Below are positions 44,606-52,025 of a DNA stretch of 64,000 nucleotides, piece by piece. Location of the stretch: assembly GCF_016902345.1 (NCBI RefSeq), contig NZ_JACJLR010000004.1:62001-126000 (forward strand), written 5' to 3'. The notes beneath the pieces were generated by a model that saw nothing but the letters and a program-made list of their open reading frames with translations, was not told the DNA's origin and made no database searches. Source of the stretch: Mediterraneibacter glycyrrhizinilyticus. GTDB taxonomy: Bacteria > Bacillota > Clostridia > Lachnospirales > Lachnospiraceae. Made by a program: the position numbers and the translations under genes. Each line of letters starts with the position of its first letter. Within the stretch, counting starts at the first letter, position 1.

Positions 44606-45448
44606 TTATTTAATCGCTTTTCCGTCTCTTCTTCTTACAATCAGCTTGTTGGAAGCTTTTTTCTTCTTACGAGTCTTAAGACCCAGTGCAGGTTTACCCC
44701 AAGGTGTGCACGGACCCGGACGTCCGATACCGGTCTTACCTTCACCACCACCGTGCGGATGGTCGTTCGGGTTCATAACAGAACCACGTACTGTCGGGCG
44801 GATACCCATGTGACGTTTACGTCCTGCTTTACCGATATTGATCAGGTTGTGCTCCCCGTTTCCTACAACTCCAACGGAAGCTCTGCAGATGATCGGAACC
44901 ATTCTCATCTCACCGGACGGAAGTCTCAGTGTAGCATATTTTCCTTCTTTTGCCATAAGCTGTGCGCTGTTTCCTGCAGAACGAACAAGCTGTCCGCCTT
45001 TTCCAGGATAAAGCTCAATGTTGTGTACCTGTGTACCAACCGGGATCTGGGACAGCGGCAGGCAGTTTCCTACTCTTACCTCAGCTTCCGGTCCGTTCAT
45101 AACGGTCATGCCGTCCTTCAGGCCTTCCGGAGCAAGGATGTAAGCCTTCTCGCCGTCTGCGTAGCAGATCAGTGCGATGTTCGCGCTTCTGTTCGGATCG
45201 TACTCGATTCCTACTACTGTTGCCGGAATTCCGTCTTTCTTTCTCTTGAAATCAATGATTCTGTATTTTCTCTTAGCTCCGCCGCCACGGTGTCTCACTG
45301 TGATCTTACCCTGTGCGTTGCGGCCAGCTTTTCTTTTCTTGGAATCCAGGAGTGACTTCTCAGGAGTTGTCTTTGTGATCTCAGAGAAATCAGAACCTGT
45401 CATCTGTCTTCTGGAAGGTGTATATGGGTTATATGTTTTGATTCCCAT
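44606..45448 (-). CDS. rplB: 50S ribosomal protein L2
   Basis: 280 aa. [40 protein letters not shown] and the conserved near-centre loop [20 protein letters not shown], including the functionally important His. Needed for subunit joining and peptidyl transfer. The gap to rplW (158 bases) carries two repeat copies. Confidence 0.98.
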   Translation of the reverse strand: MGIKTYNPYTPSRRQMTGSDFSEITKTTPEKSLLDSKKRKAGRNAQGKITVRHRGGGAKRKYRIIDFKRKKDGIPATVVGIEYDPNRSANIALICYADGEKAYILAPEGLKDGMTVMNGPEAEVRVGNCLPLSQIPVGTQVHNIELYPGKGGQLVRSAGNSAQLMAKEGKYATLRLPSGEMRMVPIICRASVGVVGNGEHNLINIGKAGRKRHMGIRPTVRGSVMNPNDHPHGGGEGKTGIGRPGPCTPWGKPALGLKTRKKKKASNKLIVRRRDGKAIK

Positions 45449-45511
45449 TACGTTCTCTCCTTTCGTTTGCTCTAATTATTCGTTTCACGGATTTGCACCG
45501 TTTAGATTGAG

Positions 45512-45541
45512 CACTTAGCGAGGTATCCCCCGAGCTTAGTG
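45512..45541. repeat. Ribosomal-spacer repeat, rplB-rplW gap, copy 1
   Basis: 30 bases beginning CACTTAGCGAGG and ending CGAGCTTAGTG, with TATCCCC in the middle. It forms an imperfect inverted repeat. The next copy starts 18 bases further on. Confidence 0.85.
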
Positions 45542-45558
45542 CGAAACTACACCCGGCT

Positions 45559-45587
45559 CACTTAGCGAGGTTTTTTCGAGCTTAGTG
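45559..45587. repeat. Ribosomal-spacer repeat, rplB-rplW gap, copy 2
   Basis: Same ends as copy 1 (CACTTAGCGAGG and CGAGCTTAGTG) around TTTTT. Bases 45560-45587 are the exact reverse complement of 34983-35010 in the rpmJ-rpsM spacer. Confidence 0.9.
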
Positions 45588-45606
45588 ACCGTGGTGTTTC
45601 CTTGTA

Positions 45607-45906
45607 TTACAGTCCCTCGAAGATCTCGATATCTGCGCTGTCCTCTGTGAGCTGTACGATCGCTTTCTTTGTCTTAGCGGTCTTTCCAAATGTCATTCCG
45701 CGTCTTTTCTTCTTACCGTCAAGATTCATTGTGTTGACGCTCTTTACTTTTGTGCCGTTGAACATTTTCTCAACAGCTTCTTTGATCTGATTCTTTGTAG
45801 CCTCTGTGTGTACAAGGAATGTGTATTTCTTGTCAGCCATCAGATCCATGCTTTTCTCTGTGATAACCGGTTTAAGGATTACATCATAATACTGAATGTT
45901 TGCCAT
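45607..45906 (-). CDS. rplW: 50S ribosomal protein L23
   Basis: 99 aa. [40 protein letters not shown] and [20 protein letters not shown]. It is at the tunnel exit and docks trigger factor and SRP. The ATG shares one base with the rplD stop (45906). Confidence 0.98.
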   Translation of the reverse strand: MANIQYYDVILKPVITEKSMDLMADKKYTFLVHTEATKNQIKEAVEKMFNGTKVKSVNTMNLDGKKKRRGMTFGKTAKTKKAIVQLTEDSADIEIFEGL

Positions 45907-46526
45907 TATGCGTACACCTCCTCGATTGCAGCAACAGCAGCTTTAGTTGTGATCACTGTGTTGTATTTCAGGATGTCGAATACGTTGATGGTGTTTGTGT
46001 GTGCTGTCTTGACATCCGGGATGTTTCTTGCGGAGATCTCTGCGTTTACATTTCCGTCTTCCAGTACAACGAGCGCTTTTGCAACGTTTAAGTTGTTCAG
46101 GACATTCTGGAAATTCTTTGTCTTGATCTCGTCGAATTTCAGGTCATCGATCACGATGAATTTGTTCTCTTCCACTCTGGAAGTAAGTGCGGATTTCAGA
46201 GCCGCTCTCTTCTCTTTTCTGTTCATCTTGAAAGAGTAGTCTCTCGGAACCGGAGCGAATACCACGCCGCCGCCTGTCCACTGCGGAGCTCTTGTTGAAC
46301 CCTGTCTTGCGTGACCTGTTCCTTTCTGTCTCCACGGTTTTCTTCCGCCACCGGACACTTCAGAACGTGTCTTTGCTTTCTGTGTTCCCTGACGATTGTT
46401 TGCAAGCTGATTTACGACTGCCATGTGTACCAGGTGCTCGTTCACCTCAACACCGAATACAGCATCGTTCAGTTCGATGGTATCAACTTCTTTACCTTCG
46501 ATATTGTAAACAGATACTTTTGCCAT
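45906..46526 (-). CDS. rplD: 50S ribosomal protein L4
   Basis: 206 aa. The tunnel loop is [20 protein letters not shown] then [20 protein letters not shown], followed by [20 protein letters not shown]. In E. coli L4 represses the S10 operon; whether that holds here is unknown. Confidence 0.98.
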   Translation of the reverse strand: MAKVSVYNIEGKEVDTIELNDAVFGVEVNEHLVHMAVVNQLANNRQGTQKAKTRSEVSGGGRKPWRQKGTGHARQGSTRAPQWTGGGVVFAPVPRDYSFKMNRKEKRAALKSALTSRVEENKFIVIDDLKFDEIKTKNFQNVLNNLNVAKALVVLEDGNVNAEISARNIPDVKTAHTNTINVFDILKYNTVITTKAAVAAIEEVYA

Positions 46527-46555
46527 CTGTGTGTTCCTCCTTTCTTATTGTCAGC

Positions 46556-47239
46556 CTAGCAGCCCTTAACGGATTCTTTGATCGTTACGAGGCATTTCTT
46601 CGGTCCCGGAACAGAACCTTTTACAAGGAGAAGGTTGTTCTCAGCGTCAACTCTTACAACCTCGAGATTCTGAACTGTGATCTTCTTGTTACCCATCTGT
46701 CCAGGCATCTTCTTGCCTTTGAATACTTTACTCGGATCAGATGCAGCACCGTTTGAGCCGGCATGACGATGGAACTTGGAACCATGTGTCATAGGTCCTC
46801 TGCTCTGGCCGTGACGCTTGATCGCGCCCTGGAAGCCTTTACCTTTGGAGATTGCAGTTGCATCGATGTGATCTCCTGCAGCAAAGATATCAGCCTTGAT
46901 CTCCTGAGCAAGTGTATATTCTTCTGCGTTGTCGAATCTGAATTCTTTTACATATCTCTTTCCGGATACGCCTGCTTTGTCAAAATGACCTTTCTCAGCT
47001 TTTGTCACACCGTTTCTGTGTGCAACTTCTTTCTTGCCGCTGTTGTCTTTTGTGATGATCTTCTCTTTCTTGTCAACAAACCCCACCTGAACCGCGCTGT
47101 ATCCGTCATTCTCAACAGTCTTGACCTGTGTTACCACACACGGTCCTGCCTGAAGGACAGTTACCGGGATCAGAGTGCCGTTCTCTTCGTTGAAGATCTG
47201 GGTCATTCCAACTTTTGTAGCTAAGATAGCTTTCTTCAT
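46556..47239 (-). CDS. rplC: 50S ribosomal protein L3
   Basis: 227 aa from the ATG at 47237-47239, with AGGAGGTAATTATA upstream; a longer frame lacks a ribosome site. [20 protein letters not shown], then [20 protein letters not shown] and [20 protein letters not shown]. The central loop near the peptidyl-transferase centre is normal. Confidence 0.98.
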   Translation of the reverse strand: MKKAILATKVGMTQIFNEENGTLIPVTVLQAGPCVVTQVKTVENDGYSAVQVGFVDKKEKIITKDNSGKKEVAHRNGVTKAEKGHFDKAGVSGKRYVKEFRFDNAEEYTLAQEIKADIFAAGDHIDATAISKGKGFQGAIKRHGQSRGPMTHGSKFHRHAGSNGAASDPSKVFKGKKMPGQMGNKKITVQNLEVVRVDAENNLLLVKGSVPGPKKCLVTIKESVKGC

Positions 47240-47322
47240 TATAATTACCTCCTGTGATTTACAGCGGAACGCTCTCGCGCTCATCCTAAATTATAGGAAT
47301 ACTGTTTGATTGTTCTTTCGTC

Positions 47323-47640
47323 CTATTTGGACTTCATTTTGATATCGATGTAAACACCAGCCGGCATTTCCAGTCTGGAAAGTGCGTCCACAGTCTTCTG
47401 TGTCGGCGTGATGATATCGATCAGTCTTTTATGAGTTCTCTGCTCGAACTGCTCTCTGGAGTCTTTGTACTTGTGTACTGCTCTCAGGATTGTCACTACC
47501 TCTTTCTTAGTCGGCAGCGGCACCGGTCCGCTCACCTGTGAACCGTTCTTTTTTACAGTTTCGATGATTTTCTTTGCGGATGCATCAACCAGCTGATGAT
47601 CATACGCTTTCAGTGTGATTCTCATTACTTGACTTGCCAT
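47323..47640 (-). CDS. rpsJ: 30S ribosomal protein S10
   Basis: 105 aa. [40 protein letters not shown] and the end [19 protein letters not shown]. First gene of the superoperon. S10 also acts as NusE in antitermination. A strong AGGAGG lies unusually far (11 bases, including seven T) from the ATG. Confidence 0.98.
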   Translation of the reverse strand: MASQVMRITLKAYDHQLVDASAKKIIETVKKNGSQVSGPVPLPTKKEVVTILRAVHKYKDSREQFEQRTHKRLIDIITPTQKTVDALSRLEMPAGVYIDIKMKSK

Positions 47641-47680
47641 AAAAAAAGTCGCCTCCTTTTCGTACTTTTGACTTCAGTAC

Positions 47681-47798
47681 GACAAGCGGTGACTGTACAC
47701 TCTCCCGTGTGTGTCGTGAGAAACATACACGTTGTTTCATACTTTTCCCTTTCCTGGTAATCAGTAATCAGTTGTGATTCGTACAGTGACTTGTCGCC
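47681..47798 (-). promoter_or_regulatory. Structured leader of the S10 operon
   Basis: In the roughly 255-base leader, GACAAG...ACTGTAC (complement of 47781-47798) pairs with GTACAGT...CTTGTC (complement of 47681-47698), closing a region of about 80 bases. Smaller pairings are inside. No T-tailed terminator is plain, though an AAGTC/GACTT pairing just before the rpsJ ATG ends in seven T. A ribosomal-protein or antitermination site is possible. Confidence 0.5.
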
Positions 47799-47901
47799 AG
47801 TTTCCTAACTTGACATTCGCTCCACGGAAAACCTGCCCTCGCTTATCTTTTTGCTCCGGCAGCAACCTCTCGCTTCACAGCTATCATGTCACAGCCCTCT
47901 T

Positions 47902-47930
47902 ATTATATCGAATAGAGGAATTTATTTCAA
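47902..47930 (-). promoter_or_regulatory. Promoter of the ribosomal superoperon
   Basis: On the minus strand TTGAAA (47925-47930), 17-base spacer, perfect TATAAT (47902-47907). AT-rich sequence upstream (TTTTTTTT at about 47953) would suit an UP element. Confidence 0.85.
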
Positions 47931-47976
47931 GTAGTTTTTTGGAAATATTGCATTTTTTTTCGTACAATCCTCATTC

Positions 47977-48005
47977 TTGACATTGCCGCGCTGAAGTGTT
48001 ATAGT
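47977..48005 (+). promoter_or_regulatory. Strong plus-strand promoter with no gene after it
   Basis: Perfect TTGACA (47977-47982), 17-base spacer, TATAGT (48000-48005). It points away from the ribosomal operon into 300 bases without a convincing coding frame. Confidence 0.78.
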
Positions 48006-48011
48006 GTATAC

Positions 48012-48290
48012 GATTTATAAAAGGTAACCAAAGGCGGTTTTTCTATAGGAGAAGACCGTTTTTTTGCTTTTTATGGATCAAGATTTGCTGCTGTACGGGT
48101 ACACCGACGCCGGATGTTTCCCCAAGGCATCCCTGCCGAGGCGTCCCCCTCCGGAAATGCTCCCTCTTTGCAGGATATTCCCCAATACGCATTTTCGAGA
48201 TGCACAGCAGCAGAGAGAATCCTCTCAATTACATACCAGAAAGCGGAAGGGAGAAGGAACAAGGCCTTCTCCCTTCCGCTTTTCTCTTCA
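48012..48290 (+). ncRNA. Candidate structured non-coding RNA
   Basis: It begins at the predicted start of the promoter at 47977-48005 and ends at a strong hairpin. Inside are GCTGCTGT (48087-48094) pairing with ACAGCAGC (48204-48211), enclosing GACGCC/GGCGTC (48106-48111 with 48140-48145) stacked on GGATG/CATCC (48112-48116 with 48128-48132). A first hairpin, CGGTTTTTCT with AGAAGACCG (48035-48058), ends in seven T, so a 55-base short form is also possible. Open frames here lack ribosome sites. It does not match SRP RNA, tmRNA or RNase P motifs I know; a 6S-like RNA cannot be excluded. Confidence 0.35.
48241..48284. terminator. Strong hairpin terminator, shared by the plus-strand transcript and the HIT gene
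   Basis: AAGCGGAAGGGAGAAGG (48241-48257) pairs perfectly over 17 bp with 48265-48281, with a 7-base loop. Plus-strand T residues (TTTTCTCTT) follow. It lies 30 bases past the HIT stop on the other strand. Confidence 0.85.
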
Positions 48291-48313
48291 CCGATCCGGC
48301 AGATGTGTTCAGA

Positions 48314-48733
48314 TCAGAGGTTGCTCTTGATCTTCTCGATCATCTCCTGATACTCCGCATCTGAAAGGTGTACTTTATCCGGGTTCATCTCGAATACACC
48401 ACCCCACTCAAATCCGTCTTTATACTTCGGAACAAGATGCATATGCAGATGACAGCCGGTATCCCCATACGCGCCGTAGTTTACCTTGTCCGGATGGAAG
48501 GCAGCATGGATCGCTTTGGCCGCCCTCGCCACATCCGCGAAAAAGGCGTCTCTCTCCTCATCGCTGATGTTGACGATCTCACTGACATGGTCCTTGTACG
48601 CCACGATGCAGCGCCCCGGATGGCTCTGCTCCTTGAAGAGGATCAGAGAGCTGACACTCAGGTCGCAGATATAGATGCCGAATTGCTCGAGAAGCTCTCC
48701 TCTCATACAGTAACCACAGTTCTGATCTTTCAT
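48314..48733 (-). CDS. HIT-family nucleotide hydrolase/transferase
   Basis: 139 aa. The histidine triad is GCHLHMHLVPKYKDG. SSLILFKEQSHPGRCIVAYK and HVSEIVNISDEERDAFFADV are the family core. NCGYCMRGELLEQFGIYICD at the start resembles a CxxC element. HIT proteins hydrolyse AMP-linked or dinucleotide substrates; this one's substrate is unknown. AAGGAGG precedes the ATG. The gap to hydF is 110 bases. Confidence 0.9.
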   Translation of the reverse strand: MKDQNCGYCMRGELLEQFGIYICDLSVSSLILFKEQSHPGRCIVAYKDHVSEIVNISDEERDAFFADVARAAKAIHAAFHPDKVNYGAYGDTGCHLHMHLVPKYKDGFEWGGVFEMNPDKVHLSDAEYQEMIEKIKSNL

Positions 48734-48843
48734 GTTACATTTCCTCCTTTATCTTAAGGACCGTTTTTCAGCCCCTGAAGACACTTTTCCGGCGCCTTTC
48801 TCAACGCGGATCCGCACTGTGATTCGGACTGCATTTTCCGCCT

Positions 48844-50073
48844 TCATTCCAGGATCTTCGCGATGTCGGGGAACACCTGCACGCTCCGCTTCAGGATCCC
48901 CTGAGTATGGGCGATCAGTATCCCGTAATTTGTCATCGGCACGCCCTGATCCCGGGCACAGGCAAGCCGGTATCTCATCTCCCGTTCATTGAGCATACAG
49001 CCGCCGCAGTGCACCACCAGTCTATATTTTTCGAGTTCATCAGGGAATTCTGTCCCGGATGTCGTCTCAAAGCAGATTTCTTTCCCAGTATATTCCCTGA
49101 TCCATCGCGGGATCTTCACCGTTCCGATATCGTCGCACTGCCTGTGGTGTGTACAGCCCTCACTGATCAGGATGGTATCGCCGTCCTGAAGAGTATCCAG
49201 CGCCGCCACACCCCGGACCGCCTCCTCCAGATTCCCTTTATACCTGGCAAACAGGATGGAAAATGAAGTGAGCAGGATATCCTGCGGCGTATCCTCCGAT
49301 ACTTTCCGGAACGCCTGGCTGTCCGTTATGACAAGTCTCGGCTTTTCTCCCAGCCGTTCCAGCGTTCCACGCAGTTCATTTTCTTTCACCACGACAGCTG
49401 CCGCGTCTGCCTCCAGAATGTCCCGGATCGTCTGCTGCTGGGGAAGGATCAGGCGCCCTTTCGGCGCCGCTTTGTCGATGGGCACCACGAGGACTACAAG
49501 GTCCGACGGTTTGATCAGATCCCTGACAATATATCTCTCCGGCTCTTCCGCCTGCGCCAGACGGGCGATTTGCTCTTTGAGCTCCGCTATCCCCGTTCCG
49601 TCCGCAGCGCTGACGGAGATGATCTGGTCCTCCGAAAGCTCCAGTTCTTCTCTCACCCGGCTTTCTCTTTCTTCCGTAACAAGATCCTTTTTGTTCAACA
49701 CGATCATATATGGAATGTTCTTTCTGCGTATCCGTTCAAGAAGCGCGGCGTCCTCCGGTGATACACCGATTCTCCCGTCCAGCACGAGCACCGCGGTATC
49801 CGTCTTGTTCAGCACCTGGTAACTCTTTTTCACCCGGAGAGCTCCCAGCTCTCCCTCGTCGTCGATCCCCGGCGTATCCATCATCACGACCGGTCCCAGG
49901 GGAAGGAGTTCCATAGATTTATAGACCGGATCCGTGGTCGTTCCCCTCACCTCTGACACGACAGCGATATCCTGCCCTGTCACTGCATTCATGACACTGG
50001 ATTTCCCTGCATTTCGTTTTCCAAAAAAGCCGATGTGCACCCGCTCCGACATCGGCGTCTGATTCATACTCAT
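48844..50073 (-). CDS. hydF: [FeFe]-hydrogenase H-cluster maturation GTPase HydF
   Basis: 409 aa. N-terminal GTPase: IGFFGKRNAGKSSVMNAVTG (P-loop), VMMDTPGIDDEGELG (switch II), VLNKKDL (NKxD-type). The C-terminal scaffold has the iron-sulfur ligands: EGCTHHRQCDDIGTVKIPRW and VVHCGGCMLNEREMRYRLAC. HydF carries the 2Fe precursor that HydE and HydG build and passes it to apo-hydrogenase. Neither hydE, hydG nor hydrogenase genes are in the window, so they must lie elsewhere. It is next to selC. Confidence 0.96.
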   Translation of the reverse strand: MSMNQTPMSERVHIGFFGKRNAGKSSVMNAVTGQDIAVVSEVRGTTTDPVYKSMELLPLGPVVMMDTPGIDDEGELGALRVKKSYQVLNKTDTAVLVLDGRIGVSPEDAALLERIRRKNIPYMIVLNKKDLVTEERESRVREELELSEDQIISVSAADGTGIAELKEQIARLAQAEEPERYIVRDLIKPSDLVVLVVPIDKAAPKGRLILPQQQTIRDILEADAAAVVVKENELRGTLERLGEKPRLVITDSQAFRKVSEDTPQDILLTSFSILFARYKGNLEEAVRGVAALDTLQDGDTILISEGCTHHRQCDDIGTVKIPRWIREYTGKEICFETTSGTEFPDELEKYRLVVHCGGCMLNEREMRYRLACARDQGVPMTNYGILIAHTQGILKRSVQVFPDIAKILE

Positions 50074-50173
50074 TGTACCTTACCTCCCGACTTCCCCAGG
50101 AATCTATTCAGATCAGCCTGCAAAGTACAGACTTTTCTCTTTTGATCAGGCTCACCGCCCGAGCATTTTTATC

Positions 50174-50271
50174 TGGCGGGGACATGTGGGAATCGAACCC
50201 ACCCGGGACGTCTGATACGCCCCACTCAGGTTTTGAAGACCCGGAAGCACACCAGTTACTTTTCTGCCCCC
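50174..50271 (-). tRNA. selC: tRNA-Sec (anticodon UCA)
   Basis: 98 bases, CCA encoded (50174-50176). The long acceptor (GGGGGCA with TGTCCCC), a D-arm of AAGTA/TGCTT, anticodon stem CGGGT/ACCTG with loop CTTCAAA (UCA at 50234-50236), a long variable arm GGGGCGT/ACGTCCC, and T-arm GTGGG/CCCAC with loop TTCGATT all fit tRNA-Sec. It is charged with serine and converted by SelA using selenophosphate from SelD, both encoded upstream in the same locus, and delivered by SelB to UGA codons. Confidence 0.97.
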
Positions 50272-50281
50272 ATAGAAGAAG

Positions 50282-50320
50282 ATCGGTGTACAGCGGAAAT
50301 GATCTTCCCTGCACACCGAT
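50282..50320 (-). other. Hairpin directly upstream of selC
   Basis: On the minus strand ATCGGTGTGCAG pairs with CTGTACACCGAT around a 15-base loop, ending 10 bases before the tRNA 5' end. The T-rich tract is weak (CTTCTTCT). It may be a terminator of the selenium operon, or a signal for tRNA processing. Confidence 0.6.
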
Positions 50321-50335
50321 TCCGTCTTCTTTATA

Positions 50336-50364
50336 ATAGTAGCAGACTCCGCTCCTTCTGTAAA
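50336..50364 (-). promoter_or_regulatory. Candidate selC promoter
   Basis: On the minus strand TTTACA (50359-50364), 17-base spacer, TACTAT (50336-50341), about 65 bases before selC. A transcript from here would pass through the hairpin at 50282-50320 before reaching the tRNA. Confidence 0.5.
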
Positions 50365-50370
50365 GCAGAC

Positions 50371-50417
50371 ATCCGGAATCCGCTTTCCTCCGCGTCCGGA
50401 ATCCGCTTTCCTCCGCG
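50371..50417. repeat. 23-bp tandem repeat between the DUF3343 gene and selC
   Basis: TCCGGAATCCGCTTTCCTCC followed by GCG occurs twice in direct succession (50372-50394 and 50395-50417). Confidence 0.85.
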
Positions 50418-50454
50418 CCCGCACCGGGTTACGGCTCACCCGTGACTGCACTGG

Positions 50455-50691
50455 CTATACCATACACTCATGCAGCGCTTCCTGTTCGATCCCTTTTTCA
50501 GCCATGATCTCAAGCACCTCTTCCCTGGCCTCCGGCGGCGCGCACCAGGCAAGCCCGCACCCGGCGGAGATCGATCGGGGGACAGGGATCAGCCTGCCGG
50601 GGACCCGATGCTCCCCGCAGACTTTTTCCATAGCCATGGCGTCAGCCGTGGTATGAAATGTGACAACAAGTTTTAATTCTTTCTTTCTCAT
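50455..50691 (-). CDS. DUF3343 protein, putative selenium/sulfur carrier
   Basis: 78 aa. ELKLVVTFHTTADAMAMEKV, CGEHRVPGRLIPVPRSISAG and CGLAWCAPPEAREEVLEIMA match the DUF3343 pattern with conserved CG.xWC cysteines, which are thought to carry persulfide or selenide. It is the last protein gene of the selenium operon, 5 bases after the TusA-like gene. The carrier role is inference from family and location. Confidence 0.85.
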   Translation of the reverse strand: MRKKELKLVVTFHTTADAMAMEKVCGEHRVPGRLIPVPRSISAGCGLAWCAPPEAREEVLEIMAEKGIEQEALHECMV

Positions 50692-50696
50692 GGTTC

Positions 50697-50900
50697 TTAT
50701 TCGATCACCACAGCAAATCCGTCTTCCGTCTCTGTGGACGTTGCCTTTCTGCCCCGGTCTTTTGCAAATTTCTCCACGTTCATTTTCTGGTGGGGTTCTG
50801 TCACCAGCACCCTCACCGGTCCTTTCTCCTGCTTCAGCGCCTCCGCAGTCAGCATCAGCGGTTCCGGGCAGGAAAGCCCTCTTGCGTCAACTTCTTTCAT
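50697..50900 (-). CDS. TusA-like sulfur/selenium carrier protein
   Basis: 67 aa. The TusA motif is VDARGLSCPEPLMLTAEALK with the active Cys in CPEP, and the fold continues with VRVLVTEPHQKMNVEKFAKD. Small TusA-like proteins pass persulfide or selenium to acceptors. It sits between yedE and the DUF3343 gene, a common order in selenium loci of clostridia. Confidence 0.92.
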   Translation of the reverse strand: MKEVDARGLSCPEPLMLTAEALKQEKGPVRVLVTEPHQKMNVEKFAKDRGRKATSTETEDGFAVVIE

Positions 50901-50915
50901 GGTTTTCCCTCTTTT

Positions 50916-52013
50916 CTATTTTCCTTCACTTCTCTTATTGGTAAACGCGATCACAAAACATACGAGGATACACAGGATGACGGCTGCCTTCCCGTTCATC
51001 GGGACCGCACCCGCGACGATCTCCTGTGTCTCTGCATCCAGAGCAGTCCCGCTGGCCGCCAGCCCGAAATTGTGAGCCGCAGCAGCGCCCGCAAACATCC
51101 CCAGGACCGTCACGGCAGAGTCTGAAGATCCCTGTCCGGCAAGAATGAGCTGGCGCAGGGGACATCCACCCGCCAGCACTGCCGCAAATCCTACCGCATA
51201 CATCCCCAGGATATTCCAGAGATGCTCAGAGTGAGCGATCACTCCCGGTGTATCAAAGGCCAGTGTAAATCTTCCGGTCACAGCATTGAACACGAGCATG
51301 ACTACAAAGAATCCTCCGATGATCGTGAGCAGATCAAAGTTTCTCATAAGGATCACGTCACGGATGCTTCCCGCAAAGCACATTCTCGATTTCTGTGCGG
51401 CTGCTCCGAAGATCAGTCCCCCGATCAGGGACAGCAGGATCGGGGCATGCATGCTTCCCGGCCCGCTGGTGCTGCTCTTTAAGAGTGTAGTCCCAAGCGC
51501 AAGAACCAGCACTCCCAGCATGAGCACCGGCAGGACTCCGCCGCTGACTCTGTTCGTCAGATGTGCCCTTCCCAGGCTGAATCCCTTCTTAAGCGCAATT
51601 ACTCCGGTCCCTACCCCGAGCACAAATCCGATCAGCGCGACCCATGCGTTCAGGTCCCCCGCAGACATGCGGATGATCATGCGCAGCGGACACCCGAGGA
51701 ACACCAGGGATCCGATGGCAAGGACCATCCCCAGAACAAAACGCACCATGGGTGACGAACCCGCGGTAGAGCGGTATTCTTTTGTCGCCACAGAAATGAG
51801 GAACGCCCCCAGCACCAGACCGATGATCTCCGGTCTTGCATACTGTACCGCCTCCGCGGAATGCATCCCCAGCGCGCCCGCCGTATCACGGATAAAGCAC
51901 GCGATACAGAACGCCATGTTCGCCGGATTGCCGAAGTACGCCAGGCATGCAGCCACAATGCCGCAGATGACGCCCGCAAGGGCGAGCTTTTTCTTCGAAT
52001 CAGATAAATTCAT
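50916..52013 (-). CDS. yedE: YeeE/YedE-family membrane transporter, putative selenium or sulfur-compound importer
   Basis: 365 aa with about nine to ten membrane segments. Two copies of a GCPLR motif (LVFLGCPLRMIIRMSAGDLN and VLAGGCPLRQLILAGQGSSD) and a pseudo-twofold layout mark the family. YeeE proteins move thiosulfate; the YedE branch is found with selenium genes. Its position between a NifS-like enzyme and a TusA-like carrier supports selenium-related uptake, but the substrate is unproved. Confidence 0.9.
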   Translation of the reverse strand: MNLSDSKKKLALAGVICGIVAACLAYFGNPANMAFCIACFIRDTAGALGMHSAEAVQYARPEIIGLVLGAFLISVATKEYRSTAGSSPMVRFVLGMVLAIGSLVFLGCPLRMIIRMSAGDLNAWVALIGFVLGVGTGVIALKKGFSLGRAHLTNRVSGGVLPVLMLGVLVLALGTTLLKSSTSGPGSMHAPILLSLIGGLIFGAAAQKSRMCFAGSIRDVILMRNFDLLTIIGGFFVVMLVFNAVTGRFTLAFDTPGVIAHSEHLWNILGMYAVGFAAVLAGGCPLRQLILAGQGSSDSAVTVLGMFAGAAAAHNFGLAASGTALDAETQEIVAGAVPMNGKAAVILCILVCFVIAFTNKRSEGK

Positions 52014-52025
52014 TTTGTTTTCCTC

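Noticed and set aside
48064-48330. 88-codon plus-strand frame after the orphan promoter
   Set aside because: It runs through the terminator hairpin, has no ribosome site and an Arg/Pro-rich composition typical of antisense or non-coding translation.
50371-50417. CRISPR-like repeat near selC
   Set aside because: Direct tandem without spacers.
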